From contig JXTC01000206.1 of the NCBI GenBank assembly GCA_002914845.1, positions 450,788 to 514,787 of the forward strand: a DNA stretch of 64,000 nt, read 5' to 3'. This document shows positions 22,901 to 33,992 of the stretch, in pieces. Numbering within the stretch: position 1 is the stretch's first letter; each line of letters begins with the position of its first letter. A model generated the notes under the pieces. The model worked only from the letters and a program-made list of their open reading frames with translations, ran no database searches and was not told the origin of the DNA. A program made the position numbers and the translations under genes. The stretch comes from Trema orientale. Its lineage: Eukaryota > Streptophyta > Magnoliopsida > Rosales > Cannabaceae.

Positions 22901-25443
22901 CCCATTAGCATGACATTCATGCCATGCATAACACAGGTTGTGCTAGTGCTATAGTGCGTTCAGAACTTTGCAACTCTGCACACAATAAGACGTGACAAGT
23001 GTTGTGTGCGTGCAGCCTCAGTGGCTGTGGGCACAGGGCACATGGCCAGACAAGTGCCAACAAGCTGCATGTAGCAGCATGCACGTGCACTAGCTGGCCA
23101 TAGCACCTACATGCACTGGCCCATCACACAAGGGCCATGCCCACTGCCGCGCGAACCCATGTGTGACAGCTACACAATAATTGGACTCAAGCCTATTTCA
23201 GTATGAGTAGCTATCATTTTTGAGTGATTCTAGACTAGGATTAAAACCGAAGTATCTAAATAACTCAGAAACACAAAGATGGAAAGATAAAATATCCAAG
23301 AAACGAAAATTGGAGAAAATACAAATGCCAACAAGAAAATAAATATTTTGTAATTTTGAGAATTAAGTTAGTTATTTTATTTTCTCTAAAAAGTTATGAA
23401 TTGGATTATTAATTTATTTTGTTTGGTTATTATGACACAAATGTTTAACATACTATATAGATTTAGATTGTATCACTCTATGCATCATGATACATATGTT
23501 TACAATATGGATTCTTTTTGGTGAAAGATATATTTGATAAATTTAGAAACCCTATTTTCTAAAAAGAGACTGGGAGAGGGTACGGTCACGATAATTTATC
23601 TATAGGTTCTATTATTGCTCCATTATGATTTATATGTATATGATCTCTCAAAGGAAAATTATATATTAGGTTGATTGGATCTCTGAAAAGATAAGATGTA
23701 TAGAAATATACTTAGTAATTAGGTATACTCCATGGTAGCCTCTTTAGTAGAGTACTATATTGAAACAATGATTATGATACTCAATATAAACTAGTTATTA
23801 ATTTTCCCAATAAGAAGTTATGTTAATTAGTTCATGACCTAAAAGGATAATGATTGTTAATTTCAAGATTAATCTCGAAGATATTTAATCTCAATTACTC
23901 AGGCCTAATCATTGTAAACTATCTTCTCCAAAATTAATTGGATCTAAACAAATCAAAAAACAAACTGACAAGGTAATATTTGACTAGTTGCCAAAAATAA
24001 ATAAGGCAACAGTGCATAGTGGAAAATTACAAGAAATAAAATTGGGTAATAGAAAATTTCCGAAATGGGAATTTACTATATCACTGGCCAAAATTGGCAG
24101 TGACATAGGGGCACATGCCCAAAGTCATAGTGATTGTGGCCTGTGGCACCTCATGGCACTTGTCCGTTTGTATTGTTTCCTTTTTTCTATAATATAGTAG
24201 ACTCTAGACACCTTATAATATCTAGAGAGAGAAATTCTCAAAGATAAGAGAAGAGTCAATTCTCTATTTTTTGAATTCTTTTTAGAATTAAATATAATCA
24301 CTAACTTGATCTTTTCTCTTGTAGTATTAAGAGATCAGACTCTTGTGTGACTATACACAATAATAGTCCGGAAGATTATAAGGGGTTTGAAGTCATACAT
24401 TTGTTCATCTAACATCTACAAGAGGTACGAATTTAATATATGATTCTAATAAGTTGTTATGAGAATTACCAGCGCTCTTGCTTATATTTTCCGCTGTTTT
24501 ATTTTTATTGGAAAAATATTTTCACGAAAATTAAATTGTAAAAATACTACCGACTGCACCTTTTTTATAGTCTTTCCAATGTACTTCTACCTACTTAAAT
24601 CTTACTCTATTTTATCTTCTTGTTTGCTAAAAATAAATAAATAAACAAATAAATTAACAAACTATATTAAACTCCTATGATGGATATTAAGCTAGCTAGC
24701 TAAACTTTTGCACGACTGGATTTTATTGAAATTCCAACATAAATTCTGGGACCAAAAAAAAAAAAAAGCAAACTAACATGATATTATCGATAAGCTAGCT
24801 CGCTTAATTTTCCACCATTAGTTACGAAGAGAAGTTAATTTCTGTACTACGTAAAATTCTAAAAGATAAAACGCTAATCGTTCAAAAAATCTAATCAGCA
24901 TGATAAATTATGCCAGATATCAAAAGGAAGTGATTGGTGATGATCAAGTTATATTGTTCAGCTCTATTCATCAATTCAAACGAACATACCTGTGAGGACA
25001 CGTATGCAGTGAGGAGGGTAATTGTATTGCTCAATCAACAGCTCCCTCATGTCCTTAACGTCGTTAACTGTTCCTTTGAGCATGTATTTCCCCTTACGAT
25101 TGTAAGTCACGCCGCATAGAAGCGCGCGCTTACTCGGCCGTTTACCGGACAGCATCTTAGCAGGCGACGGCTTAGTGTTCAATGAACCAACACAAGTCCC
25201 TGTAGGAGACGGCTTGGTTTTGCTCAGCGGGTTCTGGTTGCTCGTACAAACCATGCTGTTGGAGACGTTTCTGAAAATAACAGGCTTCAAATTCAGCCAC
25301 TGTCCCTGACGAGGCGGCGAAGGTGGTGCCTTTGTGTTAAATTGCGTCAAGGATTCACAGTTCCAGCAGCGATATGTTGTGTTGTTCGCCGGCCAGAATC
25401 CCTGAGAGCTGCATTTGCTGCATCTCACTTTTACGGTTTCCAT
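16970..25443 (-). CDS. Type I metacaspase (metacaspase-1/3-like), four exons, C-terminus possibly truncated
   Basis: This gene encodes a plant type I metacaspase, a Ca2+-dependent Arg/Lys-specific cysteine protease family linked to cell death, ageing and protein quality control, acting mainly in the cytosol. Proposed exons on the minus strand are 25443-24990, 18585-18255, 18042-17931 and 17161-16970. All junctions have GT/AG borders and compatible phases, giving about 362 residues, close to the family's usual ~360-420. Exon 1 carries an LSD1-like zinc ribbon with Cys 8, 11, 26 and 29, a proline-rich linker and the start of the p20 domain (RALLCGVTYNRKGKYMLKGT). Exon 2 holds the catalytic His in FYFSGHG (about residue 190) and Cys in DACHSGT (about 246). 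Exon 3 carries KTTSGG and an E-D-H-Q segment; exon 4 has LMGALTYIF. The protein ends in INQV without the usual conserved tail. Intron 1 is 6.4 kb and repeat-filled. Confidence 0.88.
20440..21257 (+). repeat. Dispersed repeat, copy B (partner at 14076-14864)
   Basis: The block begins TACGATAAATAAATTGCCTT and runs collinear with copy A, with a few indels, to AATTAGCACGATTATG. Unlike copy A it is embedded on both sides in GCACGATTA-type words (about 20380-20440 and 21240-21780). This suggests copy B is part of a larger unit and copy A a derived fragment. Confidence 0.85.
21258..21780. repeat. Degenerate short-period repeat with GCACGA / GAAAACA words
   Basis: Imperfect reiterations of RGCACGATTA, RCATGAAAAYA and CGAAAACARG type words occur every 25-60 bp, ending near ACTGCCACGATATG. 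No coding potential. This style of GGCACGA-rich repeat occurs in other plant genomes, but I cannot assign a superfamily. Confidence 0.5.
21953..22192. repeat. Tandem duplication, 126 bp period
   Basis: The unit from GTTTTGAGTTCTTTNTGTTG to ATAGAAGGCTTAGGAGAAGC at 21953-22061 recurs at 22079-22190. Differences are few and mostly single bases. Confidence 0.85.
22388..23325. repeat. GC-rich tandem duplication, about 472 bp unit, two copies
   Basis: Copy 1 is 22388-22859 and copy 2 is 22860 to about 23325. Both contain TTTGCAACTCTGCACA, the long word GCATGCACGTGCACTAGCTG, GGCCATGCCCACT and TTCAGTATGAGTAG at matching spacing. Copy 1 is richer in CpG, while copy 2 often has TG or CA at the same sites, so copy 2 looks more decayed. 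Long frames open on both strands over copy 1 (22427-22954 plus, 22821-22351 minus) follow from its base composition and show no known domain. Confidence 0.85.
23940..24570 (+). repeat. Dispersed LTR-like repeat, copy 1 (partner at 57680-58355)
   Basis: It shares with 57680-58355 an ordered series of words: AATTTGGCCAGTGA-like, ATTCTTAAAGATAA-like, ATATAGTCACTAACTTRATC, TTAAGAGAYCA, CTTTTGTGT, GTCATATACTTCCGTTG-like and AAGAGGTAYGA. The order and spacing suggest an old copia-type LTR or its border, but ends and target duplications are not evident. Confidence 0.55.
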
Positions 25444-27087
25444 TGGAAAATCAATTTCGTAGCAAGAAAAAGGAGTAATTTGAGCAAAGTGTTATTGATC
25501 TTGTAATTATTTGGTGTAATATGGAGAGAATATGAGGGTACAGGTTAATACTGCATGCGTTGGAAGAAAGCTAAATGGTATTGAATGTAAAAAGAATAAA
25601 GTAATAAAAAGAAAAAGGAATAATAATAACAAATAAAATATGGAAAGGTTGTCAGGTGGGGTTTTTTTTTTTTTTTTTTCTTTTGATATATTGTCAGGTG
25701 GGTTTTGGTTTGCTTCATATCATTTATGTTTTATTTTTGTTTTTTAAACTAAAATGAATGATAAATATGTTCATAAAATATTGTTTTAGTAATTTTTTTT
25801 GTAATTTACTTCACTTTTTAAATAAAAACATAAAACATGAATGTATACATTACATTTCATCTTAGAGGAATTTACTTGAAATGACCCACACTAGCACTTG
25901 AAAGTGATAAAAGACCTCCAATGCCACGTGATCAAGCCAAATGTTCTACAATGTCATTTGTCATCTGACCCCAGTAGAATATCATTATAATTTAAGTATA
26001 TTGTGTTCAAACGGGTCGAATGGTCATCTTCAAACGTCCTATTATGGTCGCATACATCCGACCATAGTCAAATTGTTGGTTCTTTTTTCCAGCAAAATTG
26101 ACAAATCGTGGTTTATTATACAATCACAAAATTGACAAACCTACTTTATATAAAAGTGCCAAGCTACTCCGATTTTCATGTTTATAAAACTCAATAAACT
26201 GCTATATACGGTACATTAAGTACAAACAATGTATAAAATTTTGTGCATATACATTTTTAAATACATTAAAGTTACATTATTTACATGCTACTCGAAGCAA
26301 AAGCTATGACAACAATGCCATATTACTGGTCGGTAAAAAGAATAAGAGGAAAAGAAATAGAGGAGAATAAGATGCAATAAGTAGGGAAGAATACTATGAT
26401 TCTATGATTATATGTTGTGTAACTAATTGATATATAAACTCATGAATTTTTCTTTTCCTCTTCATTATAGATTAGTAAACATAGCCTAATAAGTGGTCAA
26501 ATCCTAGGTGATCATAGTCGCAATTTCCAGCACCGATCGATCGACCCCTTCTTCAACTATTTCTAGCAGCAATATAAGTGGTCAAATGCTAGGTGATCAT
26601 AGTCGCAATTTCCAGCACCAATCGACCCCTTCTTCAACTATTTCTAGCAGCAATTTTTTTGTCTTGTACAAATATAATTTCATTAAATTCTTCGTGTAAG
26701 TTACTATAGGCCAATTTGGCATTGTTTTTAGTAGGTGGCATGGCCTTTGGTTTCCTAAGCCTAAACACAGAAAGTTTGTTTGAGTAACTATCAGAAGAGC
26801 TTTTAGTCTCTACTATGACTTTTTTAGGAAAAGCTCCAAAAAAAATATAGAATTATTATGTGTTGGATTTTAGTGAACATTTATATTCTCAAATTAACCT
26901 AGTTTAAATAAATGACAAAAAATTACTATTCGGGCTTGAAATCAAAAGTTTTAAATATATTGTCTAACCAGTATACTAAAAATTACTTTGACTTTTGTTC
27001 TTCTACTACATAAAAGTAGAAGTAAAGTTATCCTAAATAAGACCCACTTCTTTCTTCAAAATGTTAAAGGTATGCAATAATTAAGAA
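25444..27087. other. 5' flank of the metacaspase gene and intergenic DNA
   Basis: The metacaspase promoter should lie just above 25443, but I see no unambiguous TATA box on the minus strand. A long T run is at 25662-25680. No genes are recognised. Confidence 0.4.
26491..26655. repeat. Tandem duplication, 85/80 bp units
   Basis: AAGTGGTCAAATSCTAGGTG followed by ATCATAGTCGCAATTTCCAG and a CGACCCCTTCTTCAAC part occurs at 26491-26575 and 26576-26655. The second copy lacks one CGAT unit of a GATCGATCGA string. Confidence 0.9.
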
Positions 27088-27089
27088 AA

Positions 27090-27462
27090 GAGTAAATTGT
27101 GAAAAAAAAAAAAAAATAATACCGCATTTTTGCAATTTAAACTTTAAGTTTCAGTTTCTGCCCAAAAAGAAAAACCCTCCACATTTTGAAATTCCTAAAA
27201 ATTTGTACCATCTGTCCCTATTTTGTCCATCTTATGTTAATTCAAATAATGTTTTTTGTAAATATCTTAACTTTTTGAAACAAAAAATAATATAATCTAG
27301 GTCTGGATTTCTAACTTCTTAGGGAATAATTTGTCAAAATATGGGCAAAGAGAACAAATTTTTTGAATTTCAAAATGTGAAAATATTTTTGTGCAGAAAC
27401 CAAAACTCAAGTTTTAAATTATAGAAAGGTCACATCATAAATTTGTTTTTGGCAGTTAGCTA
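27090..27462. mobile_element. Fold-back element with long imperfect inverted arms (MITE-like)
   Basis: The left arm (27090-27240) has AATTTAAACTTTAAGTTT, CAGTTTCTGCMCAAAAA, CACATTTTGAAATTC and ATTTTGNCMA words. The same words recur in inverted order at about 27330-27460. The arms are about 130-150 bp with a ~90 bp centre. Target duplication not resolved. Confidence 0.7.
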
Positions 27463-28129
27463 GCCACAAGAAAATGCTAAACATGATGCTTTTTGTATAT
27501 TCAAAACATAAATGATGTTATTTTTGGATGATAATTAATGAAAAAAAAGTACATAAAATACTAATGAATTATATATTTTCGTGTTAGTCAAGTTATTTTT
27601 CGTTTCTAGATATTTTGCCAAAATGTGTAGCGTTGCAGAGACAAGCAAATTAGTGTTGAAAAATGAGTCTCACACTAAAAATACACGTATCTCTATACGG
27701 GAATTTAGTTTAGGCGTCATTTTTTTTTCTTAGACTCCATTGAGTAAATGACCATTTCCTTTTTTGTATAGCTAAATGATCCTTTTGTTTAGAAAAAAAG
27801 ACCGACGGTTATTAGGTTATAGATAAATGGCTTTTTTCCCCGTTTAATGACCCTGGTGTTTAGGAAAATGACCATCTTTTAATAGGTAATAAATAAGCGT
27901 CCTTGTAATTTCCGTTGTATATTCCAAGTTTTGGTACATAAAATGTCCTTTTAATTTCCGTATTTTGTGTTGGTAAATCCATCTATTATCATGATACATT
28001 CAAATATATAGAAATTGTATTATATCAATTCTAGGTACCTTTTGTTATGTAATTCGAGGTTTTGTACTTTTTTTTTTGTTATATCTATATATTTGAGAAA
28101 AAGACACCACATATGGTATTAGCAAAAGA
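27463..28129. other. Intergenic, repeat-like
   Basis: Repeating phrases of the TAAATGACCATTT / AAATGACCAT type occur around 27750-27890. They suggest another old element, but ends could not be fixed. No gene is seen. Confidence 0.35.
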
Positions 28130-28550
28130 AATCTGAAAAATACGACCCTCCGTCTTGAATTATTTTCCTGTACGACCCTCACTCCCAATTTTCAGATCTG
28201 TATGACCTTTTTCTTCTTCTTCTTCGTATGGCATGGAAGCCATGGAAGAATCTGGTTGTCTAGCGAGTGGACCCAATTATTTCGTCGTCGTGTCGCAGCG
28301 ATTGGCGATTTGTGTGTCCTATCCCTTTATTTATTGAAAAGCGAATCTGAGCTTCTGTACTCTCCCACTTCCATTCTATAAAATTTTTTTTCTTTTTTGT
28401 TTAATGGCAACTTTGTTCATTGATTATGTAGGTTTTTATGTTTTGATTTTTATCATTTTAGCTTTGACAATTTAGTCTCTGAATTTGCTGAGGTCTTTCT
28501 CTGTTTGTTCTATTATTAAGAGATAAATTACAAATCTTTTCTCTTGTTTT

Positions 28551-28990
28551 CAGGAAATCTTTGTAATTTTCTATGATTTACGTATATACAAAGTATTCTT
28601 CTAAAAAGAAACCAAACTTGTTTTCAAGATATAGGATATTTTGCTAAAAGGAAACTAAATTGGTTTTAGAAAATCTTTGTGATTTTCTGTGATTTACTTA
28701 CGTACAGGACAGGAAACCAGTTAGAAACCAAACTGGTTTCTAGGAAACCTCTGTACTTTCCTGTGATATAATTACGTATAAGATATTTTGCTAAAAGAAA
28801 ACCAAACTAGTTTTTAGAAAACTTTTGTCGTTTCCTGTAGTTTATTTACGTACATGGTACTTTAGTAAAAGGAAACTAAACTGGTTTCTAGAAAACCTTT
28901 GTGATTTCCTTTGATTTATTTACGTATAGGATATTTCGCTAATAAGAAACTAAATTAGTTTCCAGGAGACTACAATGATTTTCTGTGATT
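28551..28990. repeat. Degenerate tandem repeat, about 80-90 bp unit, about five copies
   Basis: Units carry GGATATTTTGCTAAAAGGAA, then ACTAAACTGGTTTCTAGAAA, a TTGTGATTTCCTGTGATTTA segment and TTACGTA. A further partial unit continues after the nested insertion at about 29406-29450. Confidence 0.75.
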
Positions 28991-29007
28991 TACTTATGTA
29001 TCGCTAA

Positions 29008-29402
29008 GGCTATGTTTAGTAGGAGGAAAGGAGAGTAGGAAGTTGGAGAGTGTAGAAAGGAAAGAGAATATGAAGGAAGGAGAGGAGAATATGAATTGTT
29101 TGATAGAAAGGATGTAGAGTAGGAAGGATGGAGAGTATTTATTCATAAAATTACTATATTATCTGTTTTATCTTTTTAAAATTAATTGACTTGATGGGTA
29201 AATTTGTAATTCATTTTTTTTTCTTTTCAATTTTCTCTAATTCTTCTAATTTATGAGAATGAATTTTTGTGGGCCTGGAGGGAGACACTCTCCTTTCACT
29301 TCTCCTCTCCCTCCTACCAAACAAAGGATTGTACCTCTCCTTTCATCCCTCTCTCTCCACCTCTTTCCATCCCTCCAAAAGTCTCCTCTACCAAACATAG
29401 CC
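29008..29402. mobile_element. Tourist/PIF-Harbinger-like MITE nested in the minisatellite
   Basis: The ends are GGCTATGTTTAGTAGGAGG and the inverted GGCTATGTTTGGTAGAGGA. The flanks are TAA (29005-29007) and TTA (29403-29405). PIF/Harbinger elements duplicate a TWA triplet, and the expected uninterrupted minisatellite unit reads GCTAATAGGAA-like, so the flank may have one substitution. The interior is purine-rich on the left and pyrimidine-rich on the right. Confidence 0.7.
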
Positions 29403-29617
29403 TTATAGGAAACCAAATTAGTTTCAAGGAAACCACAATGGTTTCTTATAAAAAAAATAGCTTATTTATTAAAATTCCACCGTGTTTTCTAGCTCTCAAA
29501 GAATTTAGATAAATGCCCTGAAAGGTCATACGGAATTTTTATTATTTTTGAAAGGTCATAAATTTGATAATATTTTTTTTGAAAAATAGGTATAAGTATC
29601 CAAAACTCTATATATTT

Positions 29618-30055
29618 TAACTTGGGCTTCTTACAAAATTCAAGGCCGAATAAACCAAAAATTAAAAAATATTAGATAGATTGAATTTTTTAAAAAGTTT
29701 CGGATTGATTTAAAAAAATTTCACTTTTTAAAACTTTTTAAAAGATAACATTTGCAATAAATAGTTAGAAAAATACCACTTTTTTTCAAAATTAATATTT
29801 TTCAATGGTACTCGAGATAATCAGTTGGGTTACTTAGAGTAACCAATCTAGTTATTTAAAGTAACCGGTAAATTTACCTCAAATAACTTGATTGGTTATA
29901 TCAAGTATCTCATCAAATAATAAAAAATGGTATTTTTCTAAATAATTTTAAAAATGATCTTTTTCTAATTAAAATCTAAAATTTTCCAAACAATATCGAA
30001 ATCCAAAATTTTTCAATTTTTTAAAACGTTTATCGTAAAAAATTAAATTTCCTCT
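29618..30055 (+). repeat. Dispersed repeat, copy 1 (partner at 60289-60655)
   Basis: The order of words is shared with 60289-60655: TTCTTACAAAATTC, GGTATTTTTCAATNGTACT, ATAACTTGANNGGTTA, ATCTCATCAANTAATAAAAA, TAATTAAAATCTRRAATTTT and a TTCAATT end. Family unknown. Confidence 0.65.
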
Positions 30056-30081
30056 TTTGACTTTGTATATTCGAAGATATA

Positions 30082-30217
30082 CCAATTTTATTATATCAGA
30101 TTCTAGCTGCTTATATGTTAATTTCAGATTTAGGTACATTGATTTTATTCCAATTTTATTATATCATATTCTAGCTTCCTTTATATTAATTCCAGATTTA
30201 GGTACATTAATTTTATT
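30082..30217. repeat. 68 bp tandem duplication
   Basis: CCAATTTTATTATATCA followed by ATTCTAGCTNCTTATAT and CAGATTTAGGTACATTRATT occurs at 30082-30149 and 30150-30217. Confidence 0.85.
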
Positions 30218-30851
30218 TTTGTTGGCATATCTGGATATATGGTATATTTGGGGTTCAGATTTAATGTGTATAAAGGATATTTTGGGTACATAATTTTATT
30301 GTATATCTAATTGGACCATTTGGCTATAATATTAAGGATTTCACTATAAGTTTCAAGGGTTTTTTAGCCAAATAGCAGAATTTTTGCAAAATGGTCATTT
30401 TTCAAATTGAAAATTATTTGAAAAAATGTCATTTTTATATTTAGTATATCAAAATATATTAATTTATTTTTTGATTTATTTTTTTAAAAAAATTGATTTA
30501 CTTTTAAAATTGATTTGCTTTATAAAAAAAATAGATCAACTGAAAAAAGGTCATTTATTACGATAAAATTATAAAAAAGTTATTTATTGAATAGATTTTT
30601 TTAAATTGATCTAAAAAAGATCATTTCTTATAAATACTCAAGTTTTAATTTAGGTATATTTACTGGTTTTTTTGGTCTAAAAGAAGAAATATATACATAA
30701 TCAACATTATCAATACGGGCAACACACGTCATTTTTATGACCGATAAAATGTTTAAATAGTAGCAGAGTCATCATCACTCACTAAGTATCACCATAACCA
30801 TCAAACTAATAAGAAATTACGATGTAATTAAACCCGTGTGATAATATGTAA
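30218..30851. other. Intergenic AT-rich DNA
   Basis: No gene. Runs of A and T and short fold-back-like words (AGAAAAATGACCATTTT type) are present. Confidence 0.35.
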
Positions 30852-33130
30852 TGTCACGACCTAAATCTCGGGCCAGTGATACAAAAAAAATTTCACAAAT
30901 AGAAATTCAATAGTAGTTTTAGAAAATTTTATAAAATAGTTTTAAAAGTAAAATTCCCACAGTTTTGTGATCACTATTAGACGTATATTGATGATAAAAT
31001 TTATAAAATAAAATCCAACATTATCATCAACCTCACATTCTATGCATTATAGTTATACATACCAAATCTGTGATACGGGCCTCTAAGTATTTATACAAGC
31101 CAAGATAAATAAAATAGAAATCTTCTTAAATAGTTATCAATTAATTAAAATCAATAATGTGCTCCTCTTTACTCTGCACTTGAATCTCCAAGGTTATACT
31201 GATCACTACCTGAGAGGGAAAAAATAAGGGGGTGAGCATTCACATGCTCAGTAGGAATTCAATTACCTTTTTGAGTGGATGTAATTTCTTAAACCTATAT
31301 GGTTAGTACCTATCAAATCCATTTATAAACTAAGTTCATAAAATAATTAAGATCCATAATAATCACATATTCAAAACTAAAACCAAAATCATATTATTGT
31401 ACATATTATAAATCAACTAGGTGTATGAGTGAGCTCTCATCCTCCTATCACAGCTCTGTAATACCTTTTTAGTAGAGGCACCCAACATCCTGACACTATC
31501 CAGAGTTGTATCAGATAAACCTACGCAGGGGCCTAGGTCTCTCATCTAGTGCTGCAATAACTCGTCAGCAATCTAAACTACCGCAGTGTAATACTGGAAC
31601 TCAACTGTGTCATCTTGTGGTATATACAACATGCAACAGTTCACAATAACTATGCATCTAATAATTAATCAAATCATGCTTTAAAATCACACTTGGCATT
31701 ATTCTGGAATTTACTGTAACATGAGCAGCACTCCGCTATATTATTCCATAATCACAATTTAAAAATATGTATAAAAATTCACACTGTCTAATTCCAGTAT
31801 AATCCAATGCATTTCAATAATTTATCAAACCATCGTATAATTCACGAATTTTCATAAATCAGTTGTAATACAATTATAAATCAAAATAAGTATAAAATTA
31901 GGTAATTAAACCCCTACGTCGAGATGGTAGCAATACTAAGCTAACGATACTCGAAGAATCTCCCGTTGGTCACTTGGGTACTCGAACGGTAGTTGCGAAA
32001 ATCTCATAAGCTCACTTTAAGAAGTGACTTTTCCAATGGAGCTTTAAATTGAGAAACAGACTTCTCCACTGCATTCCTAGCATCCAAAATAGACAGGTTA
32101 GACATATAATTTGTCAAATTTAAGTTTCGAGTCGAGATCCAGCCCGTGACATGCAAAACGATACTATTTACAAGACTCATGCCTTGGTTTTCATACCACT
32201 TCGAAACGTATCGATATTTTATATCAAAGTTCGCCTCTCGACCTCATTGAGTCTGAATTTGAGTTTAGAACTTCGTTTCGAGGTATGAGCCTTAAACGGG
32301 CTTCAAATCCAAAAATTACAAGAGTTTTACTTTTTGAAATAACATAAAAAATGTTCTCTTTTTTAATTCAAAAAATAACACACTTCCGAATATCATTTCA
32401 ACGCTTAATAACCACACTTATTCATGATTTTCAGTCATCTACAACCTTGTATAATTATTTTGGACAAAATAATTATAAAAAATCACAAAAGTAATTTGAA
32501 ATATGGCCAAATCGGAGAAATCATTATCGGTGGTGAGTTGACGGCCGAAACTGGTTTGAGATGGACGGCGACGGCGAGATAAATCCACACGTGTTACGTC
32601 GGACAGTAGCTTGGTCGGCAAAACCGTTCGGCAACCGGAACTTTCTAAGAGATCTCCAGCGTCAGGTGGCGTTGGTCGGTGTGGCTTCATCGGCGGCTGC
32701 TGCTTTACGTAGGGTGGCGCATGGGCGGTGGAAGACAGTCGTTCAGCTGCATGTGAACAGTGACAGAAGGAGAGGTTTTTTCAGAAATGGCAGGGACTTG
32801 AGCGAGAGAATATGAAATTTTTCGGGGATTTATGGGCAAATATGGAGAATGTAGCACACTTGTGGAGTTCCGGTTGTTCGGGTCATTGTTTATGCTATTT
32901 ACACTTTTTACCCAATTTTTGAAATTTTATTTCATTTACGCCCTTATTTAATTTCACTTTAGTTTCTCCTTCAAAACATTCTATTCATTTTAACCCGGAT
33001 GAACGTAGATTTAATTAAGTCTAGGCACAACTCAAATATTTTTTATTAAATAATCCAAAAATTTGAAATTACGAGATTACCCTTGGCTTTAAAATTAATT
33101 TTATACCCCTTTAAAAATCCGGATTTTACA
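30852..33130 (-). mobile_element. Long solo-LTR-like block of a gypsy-type element
   Basis: Read on the minus strand, the block begins TGTAAAATCCGGATTTTTAA at 33130 and ends GGTCGTGACA at 30852. This is the TG...CA form of an LTR, and GGTCGTGACA-type ends are familiar in long plant gypsy LTRs. The 5 bp flanks are TGTAA (30847-30851) and TGCAG (33131-33135), which differ by two transitions. They could be an aged target duplication or unrelated. A GC-rich patch at 32530-32770 gives open frames on both strands (84 and 83 codons) with no recognised domain. No retroviral-type domains are present, so this would be a solo LTR. Confidence 0.5.
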
Positions 33131-33992
33131 TGCAGTTTCAGAATTGATAGTTGATTTTATAATTTGACTGATAATTAATTGTGATAATTTCACAAGTGAT
33201 GATTCGAGTATTCTCATTCTTTCCCAAATATAAAACTAAAAAAAGAAGTTACCATTCTCTTATCGAAATGAAGAATCTTAGAACATTGAATATAAATAAA
33301 AACCATGAAGAATCAACGGATTGCACACAGCATATTGCTGTATTATCAAAACCCAAAAATCATATTTACTCTACTTTCGTGGCTTTGCAATGCAAGAACC
33401 AGATACCTGCTACCTAGCTTTCTAAAAGTTGGCCGGAAAACTTATTCCAGATGGGCGCTTAAAAGGGAAATGGATGGACAGCTTTCTTATCTTTAATCTT
33501 TTCCATGTGCAATTTAACTTTCTCAAAATATTATATATATATAATATAATATAACAGAGGTGAGTTAGCAAAAAGCAAAGTCTACGGATCATTTACTGTT
33601 ATAATAGAAGCACTCTACAAAAACTAACATTAATAGCAGTAAGAATTACTAAAGATGCGCCTCACATGCACTAGTTTCTAGTGTGAACGGCTTTCCACCT
33701 CAAGTAATCGACCGCAAGCCACAATTAATGTGCTACCAGATCGTGTGATATCAAAACCGGTGTATGCAACTAAAATTGAAGTATGCGATCAGAATCCTAG
33801 AAGTACACTACTGATAGCCTCAACCAACTCCGAGAATCTAGCTAGAGGAGAAATGTCTAACTAGGAGGCATATCTAGCTAGCTCCCAAGACCAGGGTCAC
33901 GTTTGAAACCAAGGACATGCATGCAATCACAAATGGATCTAGGACCCCAGAAGAACGTGAATCTCCTGACCAGTTCTGCACCGCAAGGTAAT
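33131..33992. other. Intergenic DNA
   Basis: No supported gene. 33840-33990 has several CTAGCTAG / CTAACTAGG words leading into the 15 bp minisatellite. Confidence 0.35.

Larger units (their letters stand above)
18586..24989 (-). other. Intron 1 of the metacaspase gene, enlarged by repeats
   Basis: The donor is CAG|GTATGT at 24989 and the acceptor TGCAG at 18586. The 6.4 kb contains no metacaspase coding sequence. It holds the second copy of the 0.8 kb repeat, degenerate GCACGATTA-type repeats, two tandem duplications and an LTR-like dispersed repeat. In 18600-20339 I see no gene or recognisable element. Confidence 0.7.
28130..29590. mobile_element. Probable Mutator-like element with internal minisatellite
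   Basis: The left end has AAATACGACCCTCCGTC followed by TATTTTCCTGTACGACCCTC. Inverted near 29510-29575 are similar words (TATGACCTTT, then ATTCCGTATGACCTTTC). Paired ACGACC/TATGACC blocks in inverted order suggest terminal inverted repeats. Target duplication is not resolved, so the boundaries are approximate. The interior holds a tandem repeat and a nested Tourist-like element. Confidence 0.45.

Noticed and set aside
22351..22954. Overlapping long frames on both strands (156 and 175 codons)
   Set aside because: They lie in the GC-rich tandem duplication, are open on both strands, have no known domain, and copy 2 of the duplication does not keep them open.
32439..32815. Small genes on both strands at the GC-rich patch
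   Set aside because: Arginine-rich frames open on both strands within an LTR-like block; compositional.
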